From an uncultured Collinsella sp. (GTDB lineage Bacteria; Actinomycetota; Coriobacteriia; Coriobacteriales; Coriobacteriaceae), in NCBI GenBank assembly GCA_902494945.1, contig CABUVF010000006.1:1-26729 (forward strand): DNA of 26,729 bases, in the 5' to 3' direction. The translations under genes were made by a program, and so were the position numbers. Positions 15,157-23,419 of this stretch are shown piece by piece (position 1 is the first letter of the stretch; each line of letters begins with the position of its first letter). Under the pieces are notes generated by a model. The model made no database searches and was not told the origin of the DNA. It saw only the letters and a program-made list of their open reading frames with translations.

Positions 15157-18100
15157 TTAGTTGATACGGATCTCGTCGTTTGCAGCGAGCGCCTGCATAA
15201 GGCGAGAGCGCAGGTCGTCCACGTAGTGCTCCACGTCCTCTGCGGACAAGAGACGACTCGGCTTGGCCAGATCGGCGCGGCGCACGGTCTTAATCTTGCG
15301 CTGGGGCACGGGTGTAGGCGTGGGCGCGGACGCAGACAACGCGGCTCCCTTGCTGGAGACCTTCTTGACCACCTCACCCGTACTCGTGACCTCGGTGGTG
15401 CGGTGCTCGTTGTCCATACGCGCGCGAGCCTCATCCACAGCGTCGTACATCTCATTGGCTGCCACACTGAGCCAGTCGCCCCAGTTAGTTGCAACAACGC
15501 TCAGTTCGTTGAGACTTTGAGCGCTGTGGGCACGGTTTTTGAACGACTCGTATTTGGTGCCGGCGCCTGCTATGGCATCCTTGGCCTGATTGACAAAGCC
15601 CTTTTGGCTCTCGGCCTGCGCCCGCAGGTCTTGCAGATCGCTCTCGATGCGACACAAAAACTCATTGCGGCGGATGCCCAACAGCTTTTTCATGTCGTCC
15701 TCGACGGGATCCATAAGCGGCTGCAGGTCTTTAATATGGCCGTAGGGCTTGGGATCTTTGAGGATCTCGCGCACCTTTGCCACGTTCTTCACCGCGTCGG
15801 GAATGTCATCGGAGGCATACTCGATACCCTCGGTGCGGCTCAAGAAATCCTTGGCGTGGTCAAACGCTGTTCGTTGGTTGGACCCGAAGAACTCAACCAC
15901 CCTGTCAAAGTCTTCCTTGGCATCGAGCAGGCGGTCCTCATGCTTGGTAAACGTAGTCAAGAACGCCTCGGCCTCGTTCTGGTCCTTAAGGACGTCGGCC
16001 ACCTCCGAGCGCATCTTCTCGCACTCGCCCTCACCGGGATACGGGTAGGCCGGCTTGATGCCCGTGTAGTAGTCGCGTGCCATGGCGACGCACACCTCAC
16101 GCAAGTCCTCAAGGCGCTCCTTGAGCTCGGCCACGAGCTTATCCTCGTTGGAGGGCACGGTCTTGAGATCAAACAGGTCGCGCATGAGCTCACCCGCACC
16201 GCTCAGCAAACGGTCGTTCATGCGCACGCGCAAGCGCACCTGGGCCTTATCGGCATCCTTGCGCAGGAGTGCTACCATGCGGCTGTCGTTAGCTTGAACC
16301 GTCTGACCGCCAAACAGCACCTGCGCGCGCTGCTCCACCACAAGCTGCGCCACCACATTTGCGATATCGACCTCGCGCCAGCCAAAGGGCCTTTGCTGGT
16401 ACTGGCGCTGGATATCGCCCATAGCGGTATCCAGGTGGCGCTGGTGCTGAACTTTGAGGTAGTCCTCGACCTCCTTGAGCGCACGCGTGTTGCCCGCGTC
16501 CATGCCAGCGAGCCCCGCCTGGACGTTGCCCGCCAGAGTGGAGCGGATATCGGAATCGCTCGTGACCGGCGCGCCGATATAGTCGGCCTTTTCAAAGACT
16601 ACATCGCACAGCTGCGCCAGCACCTGCTCAAAGACCTGGGCGGGCTTGGTCGCGCGGACCTCAACCATGCGGCCGTTGACTGCACAACGTGCATGGAGCA
16701 CGGCCTCGCTCAAAAGGGTATCGGCCTCCTTCTCGTTATAGGCCGCCTCGCGCATCTTGGACTCGACGATCTGGCGCGTACTCAGCTGAAGCTCCTGGAG
16801 ATTTCGCGTCTTGGCGTACTTGCGGATCTTGGCGGCCCTGACGAGCGTCTCCCAATAATCCGCCTCGTCACTCAAGGCCACGATGGCTTTGCCCGAAGAA
16901 GCCAAAGCCAGCTCGGTATCGTCCGCACGGCCCAGGTCGCTCGCCATAGTCGCCACGTAAAGCTCCATGCCGCCCATGCTGGTACCGTGGATTGAGCCGT
17001 CCACATAGCGGTCAAACGGGAAGTCGTTGGCCCCGCGATTGAGCTTGCGCGCGGTGTAGATGCTGTCGAACAGGCGCTTTTTGATAGACTCGATCACCTG
17101 CGCGTTGTCGATCGGGGTGCGTGCGATCTCCTGCGCTATCTCCTGCTCCTCGTCGGTGAGGAAGCTATAGGTATCGCCCTGGCGTGCCACGTAGTTCTCG
17201 CGCTCCAAGCGGGCGAGAGATTCCTTGACGCGGTCCTTAAGGGCGCGCTTGTCCACGTCCAGGCTATCAATCATAAGGATGGAGATGTTCTCGACCGTGG
17301 CCTTGACGTAGCCGATGTAGCGGATCAAGTACAGGAGCTTAAGCACCCGGACATCGTAGCTCTCAAGACCCTCTGCGTTTTCAGCCGCGCGCTCCGCACA
17401 GACGACGACCTGAATGATGCCATGCTCCAAATCCTTGGAGATTGTGTCGAAGAAGCGCCAGAACGGCACGAGTGCACCAGTCTGGTCATGCTGGATGGCC
17501 TGAGCGCTCTCCTGAAACGCGCTCAGCATGGAGCGCTCGCCCGTGGACATGTGCTTGGCCTTAACACCATGCTTGCGTACCTCGGTCATCACGTCGGGCA
17601 GAAGCTTAAACTGGTAGCCCACAAACGGGTAGCTGGCCACAAAATCCTTGGAGTTGGCGAAGCCGGCAAGGTCGGAGCGCGAGCCCCCCTCAAAGGTAAA
17701 GTTGTTTTTGAGGACGGCGGCGTCTTGCTCGTAGACCCGTGCAAGCATATCGGCCGCCGGCGCGGTCTTCTCGAGCACACGGCGCTGGATGACCTCGTCC
17801 ACGCTGGAGCTGGAGAGCGAAAGGCGGGTATTGAAACGGCCCTGGATCTTTGAAAAGTCGTTGCCCACGGGCAGGCTCAGGTTGTCGATGGCCTCCTGGC
17901 TCGTAACCATTACCCACACGCGGCCACCGCAGGCGGCACCCAGCTCCTCGACGATGGTCTGAAGGCTCAGCATAAGGCTTGGGTCCTGGTCGTTTGTAAT
18001 AAACTGACCCACCTCGTCGACCATAAAGAGCAAACGGAAGTTGCCACCGTGGGCCGCTGCCTGAGCGTCCACGTAATCCTTGACCTTTTTGGCAAAGACA

Positions 18101-18825
18101 TCGGGGGCCAAAACCTCGTCCTCAGAACCCTCGAGCCAGTTCCATGCGGCCTTTTCGCTCATGCCGAGCACGCTCTGCAGCACCTCGACGACGTCGTCCT
18201 CAAAGTAGCTGTAGGTGTCGCGGGCCTGGAGCCAGGACTCGCCGTTGACGCGCTCAAAGGCCTCGCGGAACTCCTGGGTCTTGCCCAGGGAATCGATGTA
18301 GTCCTCGAGCTTTGCAAGCTTGAGGTCCTCGCCGTAGAAGCCGCGCGCCTCGTAGAACATGCGCTCAAAGCCGCGAAGCAGCGCCGTGGGAGCCGTATCG
18401 CCCTGCTTCCACTGACCCGCCTTGCTATCGATGTTAAAGAGGATGGCCTGCGTGGGCACCGAGCAGGCGCGCTCCATGGCAGCCGCGACCATGGGGTCGA
18501 CGATCTTGCCGTCAAAGTAGCGGATGGCGCTCTTGCCGCCGATCTGGCGATTCTCGAGCAGGTAGCTCAGCATCTTGAGGAAGTGCGATTTACCGGAACC
18601 GAAGAAACCACTGATCCACACGCCGATCTTGTCGGTGCGCGCATCGATGGCATCGCCGTAGGCCTTGAAGAACGTGGCAAAGTGCCTCTGCAACTCGCGC
18701 GTCACCACGTACTCGTCAAGCTCCTGGCGGATGGACCCATCTTTTGAATCCTGGACCTTGACCACGCCGTTGATGGAGCGGTTGATGTCTTTTGCAAAGA
18801 GGTCGCGAATGATCGTGTTGTCCAT
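15157..18825 (-). CDS. brxC: BREX P-loop ATPase BrxC
   Basis: BrxC (PglY-like) is the large ATP-binding protein of BREX, required for methylation and exclusion and thought to assemble with PglX and PglZ. The 1,222-residue product has the family N-terminus (IIRDLFAKDINRSINGVVKV) and the Walker A motif GFFGSGKS at residues 73-80, followed by HFLKML. A Walker B-like LLFMVDEVGQF occurs further on. The C-terminal half is mostly predicted helical or coiled-coil, ending with a Ser/Ala/Pro-rich linker (SASAPTPTPVP) and a short helical tail. Length matches the family. The ATG has AGGAG 7 bases upstream. It is third in the operon, 78 bases after brxB. Confidence 0.95.
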   Translation of the reverse strand: MDNTIIRDLFAKDINRSINGVVKVQDSKDGSIRQELDEYVVTRELQRHFATFFKAYGDAIDARTDKIGVWISGFFGSGKSHFLKMLSYLLENRQIGGKSAIRYFDGKIVDPMVAAAMERACSVPTQAILFNIDSKAGQWKQGDTAPTALLRGFERMFYEARGFYGEDLKLAKLEDYIDSLGKTQEFREAFERVNGESWLQARDTYSYFEDDVVEVLQSVLGMSEKAAWNWLEGSEDEVLAPDVFAKKVKDYVDAQAAAHGGNFRLLFMVDEVGQFITNDQDPSLMLSLQTIVEELGAACGGRVWVMVTSQEAIDNLSLPVGNDFSKIQGRFNTRLSLSSSSVDEVIQRRVLEKTAPAADMLARVYEQDAAVLKNNFTFEGGSRSDLAGFANSKDFVASYPFVGYQFKLLPDVMTEVRKHGVKAKHMSTGERSMLSAFQESAQAIQHDQTGALVPFWRFFDTISKDLEHGIIQVVVCAERAAENAEGLESYDVRVLKLLYLIRYIGYVKATVENISILMIDSLDVDKRALKDRVKESLARLERENYVARQGDTYSFLTDEEQEIAQEIARTPIDNAQVIESIKKRLFDSIYTARKLNRGANDFPFDRYVDGSIHGTSMGGMELYVATMASDLGRADDTELALASSGKAIVALSDEADYWETLVRAAKIRKYAKTRNLQELQLSTRQIVESKMREAAYNEKEADTLLSEAVLHARCAVNGRMVEVRATKPAQVFEQVLAQLCDVVFEKADYIGAPVTSDSDIRSTLAGNVQAGLAGMDAGNTRALKEVEDYLKVQHQRHLDTAMGDIQRQYQQRPFGWREVDIANVVAQLVVEQRAQVLFGGQTVQANDSRMVALLRKDADKAQVRLRVRMNDRLLSGAGELMRDLFDLKTVPSNEDKLVAELKERLEDLREVCVAMARDYYTGIKPAYPYPGEGECEKMRSEVADVLKDQNEAEAFLTTFTKHEDRLLDAKEDFDRVVEFFGSNQRTAFDHAKDFLSRTEGIEYASDDIPDAVKNVAKVREILKDPKPYGHIKDLQPLMDPVEDDMKKLLGIRRNEFLCRIESDLQDLRAQAESQKGFVNQAKDAIAGAGTKYESFKNRAHSAQSLNELSVVATNWGDWLSVAANEMYDAVDEARARMDNEHRTTEVTSTGEVVKKVSSKGAALSASAPTPTPVPQRKIKTVRRADLAKPSRLLSAEDVEHYVDDLRSRLMQALAANDEIRIN

Positions 18826-18903
18826 GGGTGCTCCTTTGGGTTTGGGAACGTTGTGGCAAAGGGTTGTTACCGGCGGCAGGGACTTGCCTGCGGGGAGCCG
18901 TGC

Positions 18904-19596
18904 TTACGAGATATCGATGGCGCGGTAGTAGTTGTCGGCCGGCAGACGGTTAAAGAGCTGGAAAGAAGAGCCGTTGAAACTACCCGGATAGGCGGCGACC
19001 ACAGGCACCTCATCAAAATCCGCAAGCATGCAATGGAGAAGCGTGTGCATGCGAAAGAATGGGAAGACCTCGCCCGCGCCGGTGAGGAGAACGACGTCTC
19101 CAGGCGCGTGCGGCTCGGTCTGCTCAAGGATGTACGCGGCGACTTTCTCGGGCGAGGCGAACTTGGCCACGTCCTCGAGCACGCGCTGGGTACCGCGGCG
19201 CTCCTCTTGGCGTGGGATGGCCTTAAGGACACGGCGCTTTTCGAGAATTGCCAGCACGGCGTCGTAGAGGTTCACGACCTTGAGCGTGCACGGAAGCTTG
19301 TCGGCCTCGGCATCGCGTGAAAGGGTGTCAAATAATGCACGCGCCTCAAACTCCAGCGCGGGGTCATAGCAAAAGGTGTGGAAGCCGATCTCATTGCCTA
19401 TGCCCTTGTTAGCCAAAAAGTCCTCGCTGCACAGGCATTCGCGCAGAAGCTGCGCGCGGCGCTCAAATTCCTGACAGGCGTGCTGAGAGCGGACATGCGC
19501 CGCCACGACGCTCTTACGGGAATGGATGCCGATATTGGTGGTGAGATCGGTCGCCGGGGTGATAGCAGGTTCGGCGGCGCTGTTGACAGGAGCCAC
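18904..19596 (-). CDS. brxB: BREX protein BrxB (DUF1788)
   Basis: BrxB is a small core BREX protein of unresolved biochemical role, essential for host methylation in studied systems. The 230-residue product matches the DUF1788 pattern: FLANKGIGNEIGFHTFCYDP around residues 60-80, NLYDAVLAILE, then VVLLTGAGEVFPFFRMHTLL, PVVAAYPGSF and the C-terminal NYYRAIDIS. The start is a GTG one base after the brxA stop. The N-terminus is about 40 residues longer than I expect, and one of the GTG codons near residues 30-36 could be the actual start instead. No in-frame ATG exists before the conserved core. The near-overlap with brxA implies translational coupling. Confidence 0.9.
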   Translation of the reverse strand: MAPVNSAAEPAITPATDLTTNIGIHSRKSVVAAHVRSQHACQEFERRAQLLRECLCSEDFLANKGIGNEIGFHTFCYDPALEFEARALFDTLSRDAEADKLPCTLKVVNLYDAVLAILEKRRVLKAIPRQEERRGTQRVLEDVAKFASPEKVAAYILEQTEPHAPGDVVLLTGAGEVFPFFRMHTLLHCMLADFDEVPVVAAYPGSFNGSSFQLFNRLPADNYYRAIDIS

Positions 19597-19597
19597 G

Positions 19598-20248
19598 CTA
19601 CATCACCACCCTGCCGGTAAGGGCCGCGATAAGCGACTGCTCGCCCAGCAGAACCAAGGCTCGCTCGACATCGGAATCGAGGAAGAGTGGTGACAGACGC
19701 TCGGACTCCGGGCCCTGGCCCTCGCCGATAAGGCCGGCATGGCGGAGCGTCTGGCGGAGCGAGCCCTTAATGCGCTTGACCGTGGCCTCAGTCCAGCGGG
19801 CCGCGTCCGGATACTCCGTGGTAAAGCGTGTCATAAAGGCATTGAGGTCAACCGCCGTAAAGGCATAATCGAAGTTTTGTAGGCGCTCCCCTACCTCGAC
19901 GAGCACGAGCTCGCGCACGATATCGTAGCGGCAGATCATGCTGTAGAAGATGGCCTGGTCCGCCTGCGTGGGAGTGCCGGATGCCATGAGCCTGGTTAGG
20001 GATGACACAGCCTCGACGGCGATATTGGAGTCGATGCCACGCACGGCGCATGCGGCGTCCGTGGGCACCATGGCGTCGAGGCGTCGAAGGCACACGGTTG
20101 CGCGGTTGGCGACCATGCGCTCCGTGGGATATTGAAAGAGGTTCTCGCTCTTTACGCGTACAATGACCTGCTCGTCGCTTGCGCCCTGCATACGAAGGGC
20201 AGCGACGATGCGCATCTCATGCGGGAGGAATTGCTCGCGGGTGAGCAC
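19598..20248 (-). CDS. brxA: BREX protein BrxA (DUF1819), start region disrupted or switched by a G-run
   Basis: BrxA is the first gene of type 1 BREX and encodes a small DNA-binding-like protein. The open frame encodes 216 residues with the DUF1819 layout: LPHEMRIVAALRMQG near the N-terminus, SENLFQYPTERM, later FYSMICRYDIVREL and KRIKGSLRQTLRHAGLI. The frame's first possible start is a GTG whose G is the last base of a run of ten G residues, without a proper ribosome-binding site. The next in-frame ATG (residue 12) also lacks one. The best start signal, GGAG followed 8 bases later by GTG at 20282, lies upstream and is one base out of frame with brxA. With nine Gs it would add V-D-I-T-T-K-S-V-R-G-G-G before VLTREQ, which restores the family-like N-terminus. 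Given as is, translation of brxA may be off in this sequence. Confidence 0.88.
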   Translation of the reverse strand: MLTREQFLPHEMRIVAALRMQGASDEQVIVRVKSENLFQYPTERMVANRATVCLRRLDAMVPTDAACAVRGIDSNIAVEAVSSLTRLMASGTPTQADQAIFYSMICRYDIVRELVLVEVGERLQNFDYAFTAVDLNAFMTRFTTEYPDAARWTEATVKRIKGSLRQTLRHAGLIGEGQGPESERLSPLFLDSDVERALVLLGEQSLIAALTGRVVM

Positions 20249-20257
20249 CCCCCCCCC
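20248..20257 (-). repeat. Homopolymer run of ten G (coding strand) at the start of brxA
   Basis: The plus strand shows ten consecutive C residues, which are G10 in the transcript of the BREX operon. The run lies between the best start signal of brxA and the brxA frame. Runs of this length slip during replication and commonly underlie phase variation. They are also prone to sequencing and assembly errors. Confidence 0.9.
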
Positions 20258-20279
20258 GAACGCTTTTTGTGGTTATATC

Positions 20280-20294
20280 CACAGTACACGCTCC
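20280..20294 (-). promoter_or_regulatory. Ribosome-binding site and GTG start upstream of the G-run
   Basis: On the coding strand, TTGGAG (GGAG at 20294-20291) is followed after 8 bases by GTG (20282-20280), an optimal arrangement. Reading from it gives VDITTKSVRGGG..., then, with G10, a frame that leaves brxA and ends at a TGA about 22 codons on. With G9 the reading would join brxA. Confidence 0.6.
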
Positions 20295-20317
20295 AAGGGT
20301 GTCAAAGGCTGTCACAA

Positions 20318-20351
20318 GTGCGCCGCAACCCGGCAGGCAGGTGCGGCGCAC
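20318..20351 (-). promoter_or_regulatory. Perfect 10-bp hairpin in the brxA leader
   Basis: GTGCGCCGCA and TGCGGCGCAC form a perfect GC-rich stem with a 14-base loop. If transcription starts just downstream of the TATGAT box at 20366-20361, the hairpin sits at the extreme 5' end of the operon message, where it could protect the RNA. If transcription starts further down, it could be an operator upstream of the promoter. There is no T-run after it, so a terminator role is unlikely. Confidence 0.6.
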
Positions 20352-20360
20352 ATGACAATA

Positions 20361-20366
20361 ATCATA
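20361..20366 (-). promoter_or_regulatory. Candidate -10 box (TATGAT) of the BREX operon promoter
   Basis: TATGAT matches five of six consensus -10 bases on the minus strand. At 17 bases upstream the -35 position reads TGGTAA, a poor match. Two TTGACA sequences occur nearby (20403-20398 and 20305-20300), but neither is at the correct distance from a good -10 box. The promoter assignment is therefore tentative; no dedicated regulator gene is visible beside the operon. Confidence 0.35.
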
Positions 20367-20709
20367 CCTGTTGGTAAAAAAGTTACCACGCCCAGAGTGT
20401 CAAATGTTGAGCAACAAAATTAAATCCGGTTAACGGTCATTTTCGCAGCTCAGAAGCTTTGACGAGGTCGCCCCAAATCACACTTACTAGACAACCGCAC
20501 TTGTGAATCTGTCCCCACCCTCCGCTACACTCAACATAGAATGAAGGCCGAAGCAGATCAGATGCGAGCCTCGAGACAACCCTCTCCCATGTAACCATCC
20601 TGTAAATCATAGCGGCGCAGTCGAGTTTTACCGAGATGCGGTCGCGCCTGGCGCTCCACTGTGCTAAAGTATCCCGAACGTTCAAACGACTACGAGGGGG
20701 AACTAGAAG
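20367..20709. promoter_or_regulatory. Divergent spacer between the BREX operon and serC, with serC promoter
   Basis: This 343-base stretch is lower in GC than its flanks and contains no gene I can support. An extended -10-like TGCTAAAGT at 20662-20670 fits a serC promoter, about 40 bases before the start, but the -35 region is GC-rich and weak. A GAGGGGGA ribosome-binding site precedes serC. The segment 20440-20600 does not resemble anything I can name; it could be the outer edge of the acquired BREX island. Confidence 0.4.
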
Positions 20710-21834
20710 ATGGCACGTGTGCACAACTTCTCAGCTGGCCCGGCCGCACTGCCCACAAGCGTGCTCGCCGAGATCGCCGACGAGATGATGGACTACCGCG
20801 GTTGCGGCATGTCCGTGCTCGAGATGAGCCATCGATCTAGCATGTACCAGCAGATCATCGATGACGCCGAGACAACCCTGCGTCACCTGCTGCGCATCCC
20901 CGACAACTACCGCGTCCTGTTTTTGCAGGGCGGCGCCACGCTGCAGTTTGCGGGCATCCCGATGAACCTCATGCGCCGCGGCCGCGCCGGCTACGTCGTG
21001 ACCGGCAACTTTGCCAACAAGGCGTACAAGGAGGCCGCCAAGTACGGCGAGGCCGTGCTGCTCGCGAGCTCCGAAGACACCAACTTCGACCGCATCCCCG
21101 ACATGGCCGACATCAACGCGCGTATTGCCGCCGAGGCTGCGGGCGACGGGCTCGACTACGTCTACATCTGCCAGAACAACACCATCTTTGGCACCATGTA
21201 CCACGAGCTGCCCAATTGCGGCGACGTGCCGCTGGTCGCCGATGTCTCGAGCTGCTTTCTGTCGCAGCCGCTCGACGTTGAGCGCTACGGGCTCATCTAC
21301 GCCGGCGCGCAGAAAAACGCCGGCGCCGCGGGCGTGACCGTGGTCATCGTGCGCGACGACCTTATCGCCGAAGGCCCGGCCTATGCGCAGACGCCGCAGT
21401 ACATGGACCTTAAGACCCAAGCCGCCAAGGGCTCCATGCTCAACACGCCTAACACCTTTGGCATCTACGTATGCGGCAAGGTGTTCCGTTGGGTTGAGCA
21501 GACCGGCGGACTTGCCGCCATGGCCGAGCGAAACTGGGCCAAGGCCAATCTGCTCTATGATCTACTCGAGCTCAGCGAGCTGTTCCATGGCACCGCGCAG
21601 GCCGATAGCCGCTCCATCGCCAACGTCACCTTCCGTACCGGCGATGCCGAACTCGACGCGGCCTTCGTTGCGGGCGCGGCAGAGCACCAGATCCAAAACG
21701 TCAAGGGTCATCGCCTGGTGGGCGGCATGCGCGCCAGCGTGTACAACGCCGTCACCATGGAAGACGTGCAGGCACTGGCCACGTACATGAAGGACTTCGA
21801 AGCGCAGCATAGTTTGAGTCCGCGATCTAACTAG
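20710..21834 (+). CDS. serC: Phosphoserine aminotransferase
   Basis: SerC is a cytoplasmic pyridoxal-phosphate enzyme that converts 3-phosphohydroxypyruvate and glutamate to phosphoserine and 2-oxoglutarate, the second step of serine synthesis. The 374-residue product begins with the family motif NFSAGPAALP, has MSHRSSMYQQII, FLQGGAT around residues 75-81, and the cofactor-binding lysine K202 in YAGAQKNAG. Length is normal. The ATG has a GAGGGGG ribosome-binding site. serA follows 72 bases later in the same direction. A 6-bp GCCCGC/GCGGGC hairpin follows the stop codon but lacks a T-run, so readthrough into serA is expected. Confidence 0.95.
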   Translation: MARVHNFSAGPAALPTSVLAEIADEMMDYRGCGMSVLEMSHRSSMYQQIIDDAETTLRHLLRIPDNYRVLFLQGGATLQFAGIPMNLMRRGRAGYVVTGNFANKAYKEAAKYGEAVLLASSEDTNFDRIPDMADINARIAAEAAGDGLDYVYICQNNTIFGTMYHELPNCGDVPLVADVSSCFLSQPLDVERYGLIYAGAQKNAGAAGVTVVIVRDDLIAEGPAYAQTPQYMDLKTQAAKGSMLNTPNTFGIYVCGKVFRWVEQTGGLAAMAERNWAKANLLYDLLELSELFHGTAQADSRSIANVTFRTGDAELDAAFVAGAAEHQIQNVKGHRLVGGMRASVYNAVTMEDVQALATYMKDFEAQHSLSPRSN

Positions 21835-21906
21835 CCCGCAACCCGCGGGCCGACCAGCCACTTCAAACCACCCTGCTTAGATCAAAACCTGCTAAGGAGT
21901 TTTTCC

Positions 21907-23070
21907 ATGCGTAAGATTAAGACCATCGACGACATCACTAAAGACGGCAAAGTCGAGTTTGGCGAGGGCTACGAGTTTGTAAGCACCGCCGAGGAGGCCG
22001 ACGCCATCCTGATGCGCTCGACCGACCTGCACGGCTACGAGCTGCCCGAGGGCATTCGCGCCATCGCCCGCTGCGGCGCCGGCGTCAACAACATTCCCGT
22101 CGAGGAGTACGCCAAGAAGGGCGTCGTTGTCTTTAACTCCCCCGGCGCCAACAGCAACGCCGTCAAGGAGCTCGTCCTGGGCATGCTGGTGCTTTCGAGC
22201 CGCGGCGTGGTGCAGTCGATGAACTGGGTGCGCGACAACGCCGACGACCCCGATATCCAAGTCGACGCCGAGAAGGCCAAGAAGGCCTTTGTGGGTCGCG
22301 AGCTCAAGGGCAAGCGCATTGGCGTCATCGGCCTGGGCAACGTGGGCTCCAAGGTCGCCAACGCCTGTGTCGATCTGGGCATGGACGTCTACGGCTACGA
22401 CCCGTTCATTTCCGTCGAGCACGCGTGGGTGCTGAGCCGCGAGGTGCAGCGCGTGGGCACGCTCGAGGATCTGTGCCGCGGCTGCGACTACCTCACCGTG
22501 CACGTGCCCAGCAAGGCCGACACCATCGGTATGATCAGCACCGAGCAGATTAACCTGCTGGCGCCCGACGCCGTGCTCATCAACTACGCGCGCGAGACCA
22601 TCATTGACGAGGACGCCGTCGACGCCGCCCTGCGCGCGGGCAAGCTCAGCTGGTTTAGCTGCGACTTTGCCACGCCCAAGACCGTCAAGATGCCCAACAC
22701 GTTTATCACCACGCATTCGGGCGCCGGCACCGGCGAGGCCGAGGCCAACTGCGCCGACATGGCCATCAGCGAGCTCAAGGATTACCTGGAAAACGGCAAC
22801 ATCGCGCACAGCGTCAACTACCCCGCCTGCAGCATGGGCAAGGCGCGCGCCGCAAGCCGCATTGCCTGCCTGCATGCCAACGTGCCCAACATGATCGGCC
22901 AGATCACGGCCATTCTCGCCAAGGACAACGCCAACGTGCAGCGCATGACCAACGAGTCCGCTGGCGAGAACGCCTACACCATGTTCGACACCGATGCGCA
23001 CCTGGACGGCAGCACGATCGAGGCGCTCAAGCAGATTCCGTCGATGTATCGCGTGCGCGTGATTAAATAG
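21907..23070 (+). CDS. serA: D-3-phosphoglycerate dehydrogenase (short ACT-domain type)
   Basis: SerA oxidises 3-phosphoglycerate with NAD+, the first step of serine synthesis, supplying SerC. The 387-residue product has the substrate-domain motif ARCGAGVNNIP (about residues 54-65) and a Rossmann NAD motif GVIGLGNVGS (about 138-147). The catalytic arginine falls in NYARETIIDE and the catalytic histidine in TTHSGAGTGEAE. It ends with an ACT domain (NVPNMIGQITAILA onward) that usually senses serine. The active-site glutamate usually seen between the Arg and His motifs is not obvious: that stretch reads CDFATPKTVKMPN. AAGGAG lies 7 bases before the ATG. Confidence 0.93.
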   Translation: MRKIKTIDDITKDGKVEFGEGYEFVSTAEEADAILMRSTDLHGYELPEGIRAIARCGAGVNNIPVEEYAKKGVVVFNSPGANSNAVKELVLGMLVLSSRGVVQSMNWVRDNADDPDIQVDAEKAKKAFVGRELKGKRIGVIGLGNVGSKVANACVDLGMDVYGYDPFISVEHAWVLSREVQRVGTLEDLCRGCDYLTVHVPSKADTIGMISTEQINLLAPDAVLINYARETIIDEDAVDAALRAGKLSWFSCDFATPKTVKMPNTFITTHSGAGTGEAEANCADMAISELKDYLENGNIAHSVNYPACSMGKARAASRIACLHANVPNMIGQITAILAKDNANVQRMTNESAGENAYTMFDTDAHLDGSTIEALKQIPSMYRVRVIK

Positions 23071-23110
23071 CGCCGGTGCCAAGCCTGCCAGACAGACCAC
23101 GAAGCCCATT

Positions 23111-23148
23111 CGCCCCCCCCCGTTTTCACGAAACGGGGGGCGATTTTG
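23111..23148 (+). terminator. Intrinsic terminator after serA
   Basis: CG plus nine C and GTTT, a TCACG loop region, then AAACGGGGGGCG followed by ATTTTGTT. The stem pairs over about 12 bases with extra C residues bulged on the left arm, and the T-rich tail completes a standard intrinsic terminator 41 bases past the serA stop. Confidence 0.85.
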
Positions 23149-23392
23149 TTGCTCCGGACGACTTTAAAATGATACCCAGAACAAGTTTTTTCAGATAATC
23201 GATAGTGAGGCTCCAGTCGCTAAGCACACCCGCTTTGATAAACAGCTTTATCAGGGACTTTAGTAGGTAAAAATCGGTCTCTATGTGCCGAATGTAAGTT
23301 GACTGTCCATTTTCCGAAACAACTTATTCTAGGTAGCATTTTTAAGGCCCTTCCAAGGCAAAATATAAGTATTTTGCGACCAAAACTCTAGT
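23149..23392. other. AT-richer gene-free stretch between serA and the nuclease-like gene
   Basis: This segment between two converging genes has no ORF I can support. It contains a perfect 7-bp hairpin, TGATAAA-CAGC-TTTATCA (23236-23253), without a T-run. Composition is distinctly AT-richer than the genes around it. No promoter, repeat family or RNA gene was recognised. Confidence 0.4.
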
Positions 23393-23419
23393 CCGCGCGA
23401 CCATTTTCCGCCCGCGCGG
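23393..23419 (-). terminator. Hairpin directly after the nuclease-like gene, possible terminator
   Basis: On the minus strand, CCGCGCG and CGCGCGG form a perfect 7-bp stem around a 13-base loop immediately after the TAG stop. The bases that follow (ACTAGAGTTTTGG) contain a short T-run, so this may end transcription, though the loop is large and the T-run displaced. Confidence 0.45.

Noticed and set aside
15226..16995. Plus-strand frame of 589 codons
   Set aside because: It lies opposite brxC and looks like a codon-bias shadow.
20300..20305. TTGACA as -35 box of the BREX promoter
   Set aside because: It lies only 5 bases before the ribosome-binding site, so a transcript starting from it would lack that site, and no -10 box is at the right distance.
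21892..23109. Minus-strand frame of 405 codons
   Set aside because: It is an exact antisense of serA with Val/Gly/His-rich composition, and the terminator of serA overlaps its beginning.
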